Shown piece by piece: positions 1 through 11,375 of a DNA stretch of 32,986 bases. The stretch spans positions 1 through 32,986 of the forward strand of contig NZ_DASWSJ010000029.1 in NCBI RefSeq assembly GCF_036402745.1, read 5' to 3'. Below the pieces are notes generated by a model. That model was not told the DNA's origin. It saw only the letters and a list, made by a program, of their open reading frames with translations, and did not search any database. A program made the position numbers and the translations under genes. This DNA comes from Actinophytocola sp036402745 (lineage in GTDB: Bacteria > Actinomycetota > Actinomycetes > Mycobacteriales > Pseudonocardiaceae). Within the stretch, counting starts at the first letter, position 1. Every line of letters starts with the position of its first letter.

Positions 1-696
1 AGGAATCGGCCGGCGATCCGCGTCGCCCACGATGAGCCGGGCGATCTTGTCCCTGCCCTGGACCGGGTGCAGCCCAGCGGCACGAGCCTTGCCGCCGCCG
101 TCCGCCCACAGGGTCACGTCGGGCGCCAGCACCTCCATCAGCGCGTTGAGGTCACCGCCGACGATCGCCGCGATGAACTTCTCGGTGACCTCCAGCCGGA
201 CCTGCGGATCGGCCTGGAAGCGCGGCCGTCTCGCCTGCACGTGTTCGCGAGCACGGTGAGCCAACTGCCGGACCGCCGCCGGCGACCGGTCCAAGATCTC
301 GGCGATCTCGGCGTGCGCGTAACCGAACACCTCGTGCAGCACGAACACCGCGCGCTCCAACGGGCTGAGCGTCTCCAGCACGACCAGCATCGCCATCGAC
401 ACCGTCTCGGCCCGTTCCACCGGATCGGCGCCCGACAGGACGGGCTCGGGCAACCACGGCCCGTAGTACTCCTCGCGGCGTCGATTGATACTCGTACGCC
501 GGGCCAGCGCCGCGTTGACCGCGATCCGGACCAGGTAGGCCCGGGGATTCTCGATGCCCTCGCGCGTCGACCAGCTCAGCCAGGTCTCCTGCAGCACGTC
601 CTCGGTGTCGGCGACGCTGCTGAGCATGTTGTAGACGATCGAGAACAGCAGCTCCCGATGCTCGAGGAAGGCCCTCGTCTGCGGGGTGTCGCTCAT
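1..696 (-). CDS. ECF41-family RNA polymerase sigma factor with SnoaL-like C-terminal domain (partial)
   Basis: The frame reads leftward from an ATG at 696 and runs off the left edge, giving 232 visible codons. Region 2 (LLFSIVYNMLSSVADTEDV) and region 4 (LSPLERAVFVLHEVFGYAHA, then a helix with AAVRQLAHRAREHV) are clear. The linker carries WLPEP and the C-terminal part carries WADGGGK. Both motifs are hallmarks of ECF41 sigma factors (the SigJ group), in which a fused SnoaL-like domain takes the place of a separate anti-sigma factor. The usual partner, a carboxymuconolactone decarboxylase or oxidoreductase gene, would lie beyond the edge. The sequence supports the family; the target regulon is not visible. 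Confidence 0.92.
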   Translation of the reverse strand, partial: MSDTPQTRAFLEHRELLFSIVYNMLSSVADTEDVLQETWLSWSTREGIENPRAYLVRIAVNAALARRTSINRRREEYYGPWLPEPVLSGADPVERAETVSMAMLVVLETLSPLERAVFVLHEVFGYAHAEIAEILDRSPAAVRQLAHRAREHVQARRPRFQADPQVRLEVTEKFIAAIVGGDLNALMEVLAPDVTLWADGGGKARAAGLHPVQGRDKIARLIVGDADRRPIP

Positions 697-740
697 TCCG
701 GCGGTCCTTCCTGCCATGGTTCAACAGTTCCAGACCCTCA

Positions 741-767
741 GAGCGACAACGCCCCGCAGGTGTGACA
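741..767 (-). promoter_or_regulatory. Possible ECF41 autoregulatory promoter (-35 element)
   Basis: On the minus strand TGTCACA lies at 767-761, 65 bases before the sigma factor start. It is a full match to the ECF41 -35 consensus (TGTCACA, then about 16 bases, then CGTC). The expected -10 position reads CGCTC/GCTC rather than CGTC, so the second half is weak. The placement in front of an ECF41 gene fits autoregulation, but only the -35 half is convincing. Confidence 0.4.
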
Positions 768-774
768 TCGGGTG

Positions 775-4400
<3,626 letters not shown>

Positions 4401-4401
<1 letters not shown>

Positions 4402-4443
4402 CGTGTACCTCCCAGTGAATGGGAGGCGCCCTTCGGTACACGG
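4401..4443 (-). promoter_or_regulatory. Expression platform: hairpin sequestering the metH ribosome binding site
   Basis: CCTCCCA (4426-4420) pairs perfectly with TGGGAGG (4414-4408) across a 5-base loop, burying the GGGAGG ribosome site. CCGTGTA (4443-4437) pairs with TACACGG (4407-4401), reaching the first base of the GTG start. Bases 4423-4426 belong to both this hairpin and riboswitch P1, so the two folds exclude each other. The inferred logic is a translational ON switch: SAH stabilises P1, the hairpin opens and metH is translated. Confidence 0.7.
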
Positions 4444-4490
4444 TCCGGGCCGAGCGTGGCGGACGTGAGCCCGTTGCAGCGCCTCTCGAC
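4423..4490 (-). promoter_or_regulatory. Probable S-adenosylhomocysteine (SAH) riboswitch upstream of metH
   Basis: The minus strand has GAGGCGC (4485-4479) pairing exactly with GCGCCTC (4429-4423) as P1. P1 is followed by the core GCTGCAACGG, a short CGGG/TCCG stem, then CCACGCTCGG. CGAG just before P1 can pair with the CTCG of that last segment. This order (CGAG, P1, GCTGCAACG, P2, CCAGGCTCGG-like segment, P1') is the SAH riboswitch layout, which is known upstream of ahcY and metH. One core base differs (CCACG for CCAGG). No B12-box or SAM aptamer core was seen. Confidence 0.72.
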
Positions 4491-4604
4491 CCGTACACAA
4501 AGTTACCGGCTCCGGATACAGAGCGCCAAGAGGCCCGGTCGACGGCTGGTTGCACGAGCATGACACACCCTGTGACCAGGTACGGGGCCGTCCGGCTGAT
4601 CGTC

Positions 4605-5456
4605 TCACCCAGCGGGATCGCTGAGCAGGGCCACCGCGGCCGGCAGGCTCACCACCCGCTCGGTGCCCGACAGCCGCCGGCGCGGCCAGCCGGGGCCCGC
4701 GGCGACCCGGATCACCGGGAACGCGCCGAGCGCGCGGATCGCGTCGGCCCGGGCGGTGGCCGGGCTCTGCGCCCAGAGCACCACGGCGGTCGGCTGGGTG
4801 GCCGCGACCGCGTGGACCAGCGTCTTCGTCGGCACCGCGGCGCCGAGCATGCGCACCGCCGTGCGCCGCTCGGCCAGCGCGGCGGCGAGCGCCTCCAGGG
4901 CCAGCGCGTGCCGCTCGGCCTCGGCGCAGGCCAGCAGCACGAGCGGGCTGCCCGGCACGGTGTGCGGCCGGTCGACCCGGTGCAGCGTGGCGGTGACGGC
5001 CCAGGACAGGACGTGCTCGCGGTCCACGCAGTCCGGGTCGGTCCGCTGGTCGGCGTCGATGACCTTGAGCGCGGGCTGGCAGAGCCGCTCCCACACGTCG
5101 ACCACCCCCCACGCGGCGAGCGCCTGGCCGAGGACGTCGAGGCAGCGGGCGTTGTCGAGCTCCCGGGCGGCGGCGACCAGCTCCTCCAGCGGGCGCTCCA
5201 CCGGGGCCGGCACGCTCACCGTCTGCGCCGCCTCGGAGGGCAGCATGCCCGCGCGGATCAGCTCGTGCATGTGCTGCAGGCGGGCGACGTCCGCGGCGGT
5301 GTAGCGGCGGTAGCTGCCCGGCCGGGAGGCCTGCGGGCCGACGCCGTAGCGCCGGTGCCAGGACCGCAGCGTGGACTCGGCGATCCGCAGGTGCCGAGCC
5401 ACCTGCCCCGCCGTCCACGCCGACCGGCCGACCGGCCCGTCCTCCACGTCCGCCAT
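4605..5456 (-). CDS. MerR-family regulator with cobalamin-binding domain (CarH/LitR-like)
   Basis: A 283-residue protein. The N-terminal MerR winged helix reads TAGQVARHLRIAESTLRSWH with the usual SRPGSYRRYTAADVARLQHM wing. A helical domain follows, then a Rossmann-like cobalamin domain with AERHALALEAL, whose His fits the lower-axial ligand position of CarH, and LGAAVPTKTL. The EH pair of the CarH W-x9-EH motif is present (VDREHVLS), but the Trp position is Gln (DADQR), so photochemistry like CarH's is uncertain. It lies 203 bases upstream of metH on the same strand and diverges from the DinB gene. It probably represses a B12- or light-responsive promoter, but no operator was recognised. ATG 5456 is preferred; a GTG two codons upstream is possible. 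Confidence 0.85.
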   Translation of the reverse strand: MADVEDGPVGRSAWTAGQVARHLRIAESTLRSWHRRYGVGPQASRPGSYRRYTAADVARLQHMHELIRAGMLPSEAAQTVSVPAPVERPLEELVAAARELDNARCLDVLGQALAAWGVVDVWERLCQPALKVIDADQRTDPDCVDREHVLSWAVTATLHRVDRPHTVPGSPLVLLACAEAERHALALEALAAALAERRTAVRMLGAAVPTKTLVHAVAATQPTAVVLWAQSPATARADAIRALGAFPVIRVAAGPGWPRRRLSGTERVVSLPAAVALLSDPAG

Positions 5457-5588
5457 CCTCACACCACCCGGGCCATATTCGCCTGCCCACGCCGCGCGCG
5501 GCCGGTAGCCTCGCGCGGTCCGCCGGGTCCAACGATCATGCCGGCGAGCCGGGTTCTCCCGGTTGTGCCGCCGACGAGAGGAACCTCC

Positions 5589-6095
5589 GTGCCCACCGAA
5601 CGCATCGGCCCGCCGCTGACCGGCGACGAGCGCGAGACGCTGCGCGCGTTCCTCGACTACCACCGCGCGACCCTGGCGATGAAGTGCGACGACCTGTCCG
5701 ACGAGGACCTGCGGCGCCGGTCGATGCCCCCGTCGACGCTGTCGCTGCTCGGGCTCGTGCGGCACATGGCCGAGGTCGAGCGCACCTGGTTCCGCAGGGT
5801 GATCGACGGCGAGGACATCGGGTTGGTGTGGTCCCCCGAGGGCGACTTCCAGGCCGCGTACGACCCGGCCGGCTCGACCCGCTCGGAGGCGTTCGCCGCG
5901 TGGCAGGCCGAGGTCGAGCACAGCCGCCGCGTCGAGCGGGAGGCCGAGTCGCTCGACGTGACCGCGTACCACGCCCGCTGGGACGAGGACGTGTCGCTGC
6001 GCCTGGTGATGCTGCACCTGATCCACGAGTACGCCCGCCACAACGGCCACGCCGACTTCCTGCGCGAGGGCATCGACGGCGTGACCGGCGCCTAG
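5589..6095 (+). CDS. DinB-family (DUF664) mycothiol-transferase-like protein
   Basis: A 168-residue four-helix protein of the DinB/DUF664 group. Metal-binding His candidates sit in DYHRATL, LVRHMAEVERTWF and HEYARHNGHADFLRE; the last is typical of the family. In actinobacteria these proteins are thought to act as mycothiol-dependent transferases on small molecules. The substrate here is unknown. The GTG start has AGAGGA about nine bases upstream. The gene diverges from the MerR gene across about 130 bases and ends 12 bases from the convergent poxB stop. Confidence 0.88.
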   Translation: MPTERIGPPLTGDERETLRAFLDYHRATLAMKCDDLSDEDLRRRSMPPSTLSLLGLVRHMAEVERTWFRRVIDGEDIGLVWSPEGDFQAAYDPAGSTRSEAFAAWQAEVEHSRRVEREAESLDVTAYHARWDEDVSLRLVMLHLIHEYARHNGHADFLREGIDGVTGA

Positions 6096-6107
6096 CGTCC
6101 CGCGTAG

Positions 6108-7841
6108 CTATGGGCGCGGCGCGTTGCGCAGGTTGGTCCTGGCCAGCTCGACCATCTTGCCCACGCCGCCGTTGAGCACGGTCCTGCTCGCACCGAGGGC
6201 GAAGCCGCGGACCATCTCGCCGGTGATGCGGGGCGGGATCGACAGCGCGTTCGGGTCGGTCACCAGCTCGACCAGCCCCGGGCCGGGTGCGGCGAACGCC
6301 CGCTCCAGGCCGGCGCGGACCTCGCGCGGGTCCTCCACCCGGGTCGAGCGGATGCCGCACGCGGCGGCGATCGCGGCGAAGTCCGTCGGTGGGCTGTCGG
6401 TCCCGTAGTCGGGCAGGCCGTCCACCAGCATCTCCAGCTTCACCATCCCGAGCGTGGAGTTGTTGAACACGACGACCTTCACAGGGAGGTCGTAGGCCGA
6501 CAGCGTCAGCAGGTCGCCCATCAGCATCGACAGGCCGCCGTCGCCGGACATCGAGATCACCTGGCGGCCGGGGTGGGCCAGCTGCGCGCCGATCGCGTGC
6601 GGCAGCGCGTTGGCCATGCTGCCGTGCCGGAACGAGCCCAGCACCCGGCGCCGGCCGTTCGGCGTGAGGTAGCGGGCCGCCCAGACGTTGCACATCCCGG
6701 TGTCCACGGTGAACACCGCGTCGTCGGCGGCGACCTCGTCCAGGGTCGACGCGGCGAACTCCGGGTGGATCGGGCGGCGGTGCTCGATGCGGGTGGTGTA
6801 CGCGTCGACGACCTTCTCCAGCTTGCGGACGTGCTTGCGCAGGGTGCGGCCCAGGAACGACCGGTCGGTGCGCGGGGTCAGCAGCGGCAGCACCGCCTCG
6901 ACGGTCGCCCGCACGTCGCCGTGCACAGCCAGGTCCAGCACCGTGCGGCGGCCCAGGTTCGCCGGGTTCGCGTCGATCTGGACGGTCCGCGCCTGCGGGA
7001 GGAAGTTGTCGTACGGGAAGTCCGTGCCCAGCAGCACGACCCGGTCCGCGTCGTGCATCGCCTCGTAGCACGCGCCGTAGCCGAGCAGCCCGCTCATCCC
7101 CACGTCGAACGGGTTGTCGTACTGGATCCACTCCTTGCCACCCAACGAATGCCCGACCGGCGCGGCCAGCGCGTCGGCGAGCTCCATGACCTCGTCGTGC
7201 GCACCGGCGCAGCCCGCGCCGGCGAACAGCATCACCTTCTCGCCCGAGTTCAGCAGGTCGGCGAGCTCGATGATCTGCTCGGGGGTCGGCACCGCGGGCG
7301 ACGGCGACACCAGCCGCACCCGGTCCGCCTCCGGGCCCGCGGCCCGGCGGTCGGCCACGTCGCCGGGGATGGTCAGCACCGACACGCCGTGGCGGCCGAC
7401 CGCGGTCTGCATCGCGATCCGCAGCAGCCGCAGCGCGCTGTCCGGCTGCGTCACCAGCTCGCTGAAATGGCTGCACTCGTCGAACAACCGGTCCGGGTGG
7501 GTCTCCTGGAAGAAGCCGGTGCCGATCTGCACGGACGGGATGTGCGAGGCGATCGCCAGCACGGGCGCACCGCTGCGGTGCGCGTCGAACAGCCCGTTGA
7601 TGAGGTGCAGGTTCCCCGGCCCGCAGCTGCCGGCGCACACCGCCAGCGTGCCGGTGACCTGCGCCTCCGCGGCGGCCGCGAACCCCGCGGTCTCCTCGTG
7701 GCGCACGTGCACCCAGTCCATCCCGTCGGTGCGGCGGACCGCGTCGACGATCGGGTTCAGGCTGTCGCCGACGATCCCGTAGATCCGCTCCACCCCTGCG
7801 TTGCGCAGCGTCCGTACCAGCTGCTCGGCGACCGTTGCCAT
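6108..7841 (-). CDS. poxB: Pyruvate dehydrogenase (quinone) / pyruvate oxidase PoxB
   Basis: Thiamine-diphosphate flavoenzyme converting pyruvate to acetate and CO2 while passing electrons to membrane quinone. The 577 residues match the E. coli enzyme (572). Visible marks are the N-terminal TPP glutamate segment (RHEETAGFAAAAEAQ), the central FAD domain, and the TPP-Mg motif running from SGDGGLSMLMGD to VFNNSTL. The C-terminal tail GKMVELARTNLRNAPRP resembles the lipid-activation tail ending ELAKTNWLR in E. coli PoxB. ATG 7841 has AAGGAG seven bases upstream. It is monocistronic by layout: convergent with DinB, with a decayed lipoprotein gene upstream. Confidence 0.93.
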   Translation of the reverse strand: MATVAEQLVRTLRNAGVERIYGIVGDSLNPIVDAVRRTDGMDWVHVRHEETAGFAAAAEAQVTGTLAVCAGSCGPGNLHLINGLFDAHRSGAPVLAIASHIPSVQIGTGFFQETHPDRLFDECSHFSELVTQPDSALRLLRIAMQTAVGRHGVSVLTIPGDVADRRAAGPEADRVRLVSPSPAVPTPEQIIELADLLNSGEKVMLFAGAGCAGAHDEVMELADALAAPVGHSLGGKEWIQYDNPFDVGMSGLLGYGACYEAMHDADRVVLLGTDFPYDNFLPQARTVQIDANPANLGRRTVLDLAVHGDVRATVEAVLPLLTPRTDRSFLGRTLRKHVRKLEKVVDAYTTRIEHRRPIHPEFAASTLDEVAADDAVFTVDTGMCNVWAARYLTPNGRRRVLGSFRHGSMANALPHAIGAQLAHPGRQVISMSGDGGLSMLMGDLLTLSAYDLPVKVVVFNNSTLGMVKLEMLVDGLPDYGTDSPPTDFAAIAAACGIRSTRVEDPREVRAGLERAFAAPGPGLVELVTDPNALSIPPRITGEMVRGFALGASRTVLNGGVGKMVELARTNLRNAPRP

Positions 7842-7879
7842 GCCCCGCTCCTTCGCCCGTGTCCTCGGTCCGGCGTGCG

Positions 7880-8163
7880 CCGCCGAACCGGCCGGTCACT
7901 ACGGCTTACCCCGGCAGGCACGCATTCACCACCCACGTCGACCCGCAGCGTCCACTCGTAGTGGTAGGGCGGGGGAAGCGAGCCGTTGCCGTACTCGATG
8001 GTGGCGGCGAAGTCGTCGGGCAACACAGGGACACGGTGGTGGGCACTGTGGTCGGCACGGTGGTCGTCGACCTGTGGTCCGCGACGGGCGTGCCCGGCTT
8101 GGCGTGCGCGCAGCCCGCGATCAGGAGGGTCGCCGCGAGTACGGCCGCGAGGTGTCTGCGCAT
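7880..8163 (-). pseudogene. Frameshifted small lipoprotein gene (relic or sequencing error)
   Basis: ATG 8163 opens a clean lipoprotein signal, MRRHLAAVLAATLLIAGCAH, with lipobox LIAGC, then a Thr/Pro linker with nearly all codons ending in G or C. From about position 8022 the good codon pattern moves to the next frame, which reads DDFAATIEYGNGSLPPPYHYEWT and LRVDVGGEC. That segment looks like a real domain, while the original frame becomes Ser/Pro/Thr junk and stops at 7906. The second frame fades near 7890, close to the poxB start. The simplest reading is one lipoprotein gene with a frameshift near 8025 and a shortened 3' end. The domain was not identified. Confidence 0.6.
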
Positions 8164-8214
8164 GCGCCATCGACAGCCACCGGGCCGGGCCGGTTCCTCG
8201 CGGCCGGTAACGAC

Positions 8215-11133
8215 TCAGCGCGGGCAGGGGTCGCGGTAGTCGATGCCGGGGAAGTACCGGTCCCAGCGGTCGGGCGGGATCGGCCGGTAGCTCATGCAGA
8301 CCGACGTGGTCAGCCGGTTGATGTCCGTCTCCCACAGCAGGAGCGTTCCCTGCCCACCGGTGGCGACCGTGTGGCCGTCCGGGGCGAACCACACGCGGTG
8401 CGGGATCCCGAGGTCGGCGCTGAGCGTGCCGATCCGCCGCGGCGCGCGGGGCTCGGTCAGGTCCCACAGGCCCGTCGTGTGGTCCGCGCTCGCCGTCGCC
8501 AGGCGGTGGCCGTCCGGGCTCAGCGCCACCGCCGACACCGGCCGGTCGTGGCCGCCCAGCGTGCCGACCGCCCGCGGCCGGCGCGGGTCGGCGATGTCGA
8601 ACACCTCGGTCCGGTTCTCCCGGCCGGGCGTGACGATCAGCCTGCTGTCCGGGCTGAACGCGATCCACGAGCCGTACACCGCGTAGGTCGCCATCCCGGT
8701 CGCCACCACGCCGAGCCGCACGGGCGTCTGCGGGGACCGCACGTCCCACAGCACGATGTGGCCGTCGTCGTGCGCGGTGGCCAGCAGGTTCCCGTCCGGG
8801 CTGAACGCGACCGCCCGGAACCCGCCGCCGCTCTTGCCGATGCTCCCCAGCTCCCGCGCCCCGTCCGGCGGGCCGACCTGCCACAGCGTCACCTGCCGGT
8901 TGCTCGAGGCCGCGAGGATGCGCCCGTTCGGGTGGACCGCGAGCCCCGAGCACGACGGCACGCACGCACCCGGTGGCGCGTCGAACGACGCGAGCGGCTC
9001 CGTGCTCGGCAACGCGTCGACGTCCCACGCCTGGATCCGCCGCAGGTCGGTGATCACCGCGACCGTCCGGGCGTCGGGTGAGAAGCCCATCGCGTCCACC
9101 GACGCGCGGCTGACCGTGTCGCCCTCGGTCGTCGTGGCCACGGCCGTCAGCGGCTGCCCGGCCGGTGCCGGCCCGTCCAGCTCGCTCTCGTTCTCGGTGA
9201 CGTCCTTGATCGTCAGCGCCGTGTCGCCGACGCGCAGACCCCAGACCCGCCCGCCCGGCGTGAACGCGACGAAGTCCGCCTGGCGCTCGCTGGTCGCGGC
9301 CACGATGCGCATCAGGCTGTCCCGGTTGTCCGGGGTCGGCGCAAGCCGGAACGCCGACAGCGCGAGCTGGGCGGCCAGCGCCGGGTCGGTGCGGCTGAGC
9401 ACGGTCGCCTGGGTGATCACGCTCTGCGCGATCGAGGCGTTGCGCTGCTCGCCCGCCACCCGCTGGGCGCGCACCGCGTAGATCGTGGTGGCCGTCGCGA
9501 TCACCAGCAACGCCATCAGCAACGCGACGAGCCGCCGGTAGCGGCGCGTCCGCAGCTGCTCGGCCGCGTGCTCGGCCTCCTGCGCGGACCTGCTGGCGTA
9601 CAGGAACTCCCGCTCCAGCGGCGACAGCGTGAACCCGCCACCCGCCGACCAGTCCTGCGCGCGGGCGAGCCGGGCGCCCCGGTACAACGCGCCGGCGTCG
9701 CGGTGCAGCGACTCCCACGCCTGCGCGGCCTCGGTCAGCTGGCGGTGGGTACGCAGCCCTTCGCGGTCCTCGGTGAGCCACTCACGCAGCCGCGGCCAGT
9801 GCCGGATCAGCGCCTCGTGCGCCAGCTCGACATTGTCCCGGTCCAGCGTGACCAGCCGGGCCCGGGCGAGCCGGTCCAGCACGTCCGCCGCACCCGGCAG
9901 GTCCGCGAGCTCCTCGCGACGCACCCGGCGCTTGGCGTCGTCGGTGCCGTCGCCCAGCGCGCACAGGCGGAGGAACACCTGCTTGGCCACACCTTGCTGG
10001 CGCGGCTCGAGCGCGGCGACCGTGTCCTCGGCGGTGCGGGACAGCGCATGCCGCAGCCCGCCCGCCGCCTCGTAGCCGGCGAGGGTCAGCGTCGTGCCGC
10101 GACGCCGGCGCCAGGTCTCGAGCAGCACGTGCGACAGCAGCGGCAGCGCGCCCGGCGCGCCCGCGGTGTTCGCGATGATGCGGGCGACGAGCGCGGTCTC
10201 CACCCGCAGGCCGGTGAGCTCGGCCGGCTTCACCACCACGTCGCGCAGCTCGTCCTCGTCCAGCGGCCCGACGAGAACCTGGTTGTCCCGCAACGCGGTG
10301 ACGAGGTCGGGATGGCGCGCGCAGTGCCCGTAGAAGTCCGCGCGCACGCCGAGCACCACCCGGGTCCGGCTGTGGTCCGCGGTGGCCGCGGTGACCAGCG
10401 CGCGGATCAGCCAGACCCGCTCGCCCTCGTCCCGGCACAGCGTGAAGATCTCCTCGAACTGGTCGACCACGAGCACGAGGTCGCCGCGGTCCACCATGGC
10501 CTGGCTGACTCGCAGGTGCAGGTTCGCCGGGTCGGCCGCGAACTCCGCGCGCAGCACGGCCGCCGACTCCCCGATGCACGCGCCGATCCGCACCGCGCAC
10601 TCCTCGAGCGGGTGCGCGCCGGGGGTCAGCACCACCACCGGCGCCGAGCCGAGCCGGGCGACCAGGCCCGCGCGGATCACCGACGACTTGCCGTACCCGG
10701 ACGGCCCGAACACGCCGAGGAACCGGGACTCGCGCGCCCGCGACTCCAGCTCGGCCACGAGCCGCTCGCGACCGAAGAACAGGTCGGCGTCGGCGGGCTG
10801 GAACGCGGCCAGCCCGACGTAGGGCGGCTCCCCGCCGGCCTGCTCGACGGGCTCGTCGGCGAGGTCCGCGGCGGCCTCCCGCCAGCGGGTCTCCCATTCC
10901 GCGGTGTCCCCACCGCACGCGGCGACGTAGGCGACGGTGACCGCGAGGCTCGGCAGCTTGCGCCCGCCGGCGGCCTCGGACAGCGCCGCCGCGGAGTAGT
11001 GCGCGCGGGCGGCGAGCTCGCGGTAGGTGGGGCTGCCGGCGCGCTCGCGCAGCCGGCGCAGGTCGCCGGCGAACCGGACCAGGACGTCGTCGCCCGGCCC
11101 CAGCGGCCGCTCCCCACGAGGCAACCCGCCCAC
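8215..11133 (-). CDS. HTH-nSTAND1 NTPase-transmembrane-WD40 signalling protein
   Basis: A 972-residue protein in four parts: an N-terminal Xre-like helix-turn-helix (about 15-75, with TYRELAARAHYSAAALSEAA), an nSTAND1 P-loop NTPase, one membrane helix (about 531-553, LVALLMALLVIATATTIYAV) and a WD40 propeller (about 600-960). Walker A is GPSGYGKSS (143-151) and Walker B is LVLVVDQFEEIF. I count seven WD repeats with SPDG/WD signatures. Such proteins are common in actinobacteria and mostly unassigned; they are presumed to sense a signal through the propeller. GTG 11133 abuts the GGAGGAG sequence, so the TTG three codons in (11124) may be the true start. It diverges from a 16-residue peptide gene across a palindromic control region. 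Confidence 0.9.
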   Translation of the reverse strand: MGGLPRGERPLGPGDDVLVRFAGDLRRLRERAGSPTYRELAARAHYSAAALSEAAGGRKLPSLAVTVAYVAACGGDTAEWETRWREAAADLADEPVEQAGGEPPYVGLAAFQPADADLFFGRERLVAELESRARESRFLGVFGPSGYGKSSVIRAGLVARLGSAPVVVLTPGAHPLEECAVRIGACIGESAAVLRAEFAADPANLHLRVSQAMVDRGDLVLVVDQFEEIFTLCRDEGERVWLIRALVTAATADHSRTRVVLGVRADFYGHCARHPDLVTALRDNQVLVGPLDEDELRDVVVKPAELTGLRVETALVARIIANTAGAPGALPLLSHVLLETWRRRRGTTLTLAGYEAAGGLRHALSRTAEDTVAALEPRQQGVAKQVFLRLCALGDGTDDAKRRVRREELADLPGAADVLDRLARARLVTLDRDNVELAHEALIRHWPRLREWLTEDREGLRTHRQLTEAAQAWESLHRDAGALYRGARLARAQDWSAGGGFTLSPLEREFLYASRSAQEAEHAAEQLRTRRYRRLVALLMALLVIATATTIYAVRAQRVAGEQRNASIAQSVITQATVLSRTDPALAAQLALSAFRLAPTPDNRDSLMRIVAATSERQADFVAFTPGGRVWGLRVGDTALTIKDVTENESELDGPAPAGQPLTAVATTTEGDTVSRASVDAMGFSPDARTVAVITDLRRIQAWDVDALPSTEPLASFDAPPGACVPSCSGLAVHPNGRILAASSNRQVTLWQVGPPDGARELGSIGKSGGGFRAVAFSPDGNLLATAHDDGHIVLWDVRSPQTPVRLGVVATGMATYAVYGSWIAFSPDSRLIVTPGRENRTEVFDIADPRRPRAVGTLGGHDRPVSAVALSPDGHRLATASADHTTGLWDLTEPRAPRRIGTLSADLGIPHRVWFAPDGHTVATGGQGTLLLWETDINRLTTSVCMSYRPIPPDRWDRYFPGIDYRDPCPR

Positions 11134-11148
11134 CTCCTCCGGGGCGCA

Positions 11149-11197
11149 TTGTTCACATCCCGTTGTTCAGCGTCCAGCGCCGGACACTGAACAACGG
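11149..11197. promoter_or_regulatory. Operator-like cluster of TTGTTCA half sites
   Basis: Perfect 11-bp inverted repeat CCGTTGTTCAG (11160-11170) / CTGAACAACGG (11187-11197), extended inward by GTCC/GGAC after one mismatch. A third half site, TTGTTCA, lies at 11149-11155, in direct orientation 14 bases before the one at 11163-11169. The cluster fills the divergent gap between the HTH-nSTAND1 gene and the small peptide gene, so autoregulation by that HTH protein is a natural guess. It could also form a transcript hairpin. Confidence 0.6.
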
Positions 11198-11239
11198 CGG
11201 TGCCTTAGACCTCCCAGCGTGGAGGAAGGAGCACCACTC

Positions 11240-11290
11240 ATGGCCAATCCTTACGTGACCGACAGCAACTTCGTGTCGAACACGGAATGA
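11240..11290 (+). CDS. 16-residue peptide gene
   Basis: The frame MANPYVTDSNFVSNTE is preceded by AAGGAG nine bases before the ATG and followed by a strong hairpin terminator 38 bases after the stop. Just before the ribosome site, CCTCC (11210-11214) can pair with GGAGG (11221-11225). The peptide has no Cys, no membrane segment and no signal sequence. It diverges from the HTH-nSTAND1-WD40 gene across the TTGTTCA cluster, so it may be a signal peptide, a modified-peptide precursor or a regulatory leader. No modifying enzyme is nearby. I do not recognise it; the case rests on the ribosome site, terminator and context. Confidence 0.5.
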   Translation: MANPYVTDSNFVSNTE

Positions 11291-11328
11291 CCGTCCGGGC
11301 GGGTCCGGAGGTGTCCGGACATGACGAA

Positions 11329-11355
11329 GGGGCGGACCCGTTGCGGGCCCGCCCC
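11329..11355. terminator. Strong GC hairpin, bidirectional terminator
   Basis: GGGGCGG-A-CCCG, loop TTG, CGGG-C-CCGCCCC forms an 11-pair stem with one mismatch. It lies between the stop of the 16-residue peptide (+) and the stop of the LAETG protein (-), so it can serve both convergent transcripts. There is no clear T-run, which is usual in high-GC actinobacteria. Confidence 0.8.
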
Positions 11356-11375
11356 TCCGGATATCGCTACATGCG

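Noticed and set aside
4402..4604. Cobalamin riboswitch upstream of metH
   Set aside because: No B12-box-like core (such as GCCACTG or an AGxCAGGxxACCTGCC-type segment) was found; the SAH layout fits better.
4402..5532. Upstream extension of the metH reading frame by several hundred codons
   Set aside because: It has no similarity to any MetH, lies over the riboswitch-like leader and the well-supported MerR gene, and the GTG at 4401 has a correctly placed ribosome site.
11240..11290. Assigning the 16-residue peptide to the FxSxx-COOH radical-SAM RiPP class
   Set aside because: The F-x-S motif is followed by three residues, not two, and no radical SAM or other modifying gene is in the window.
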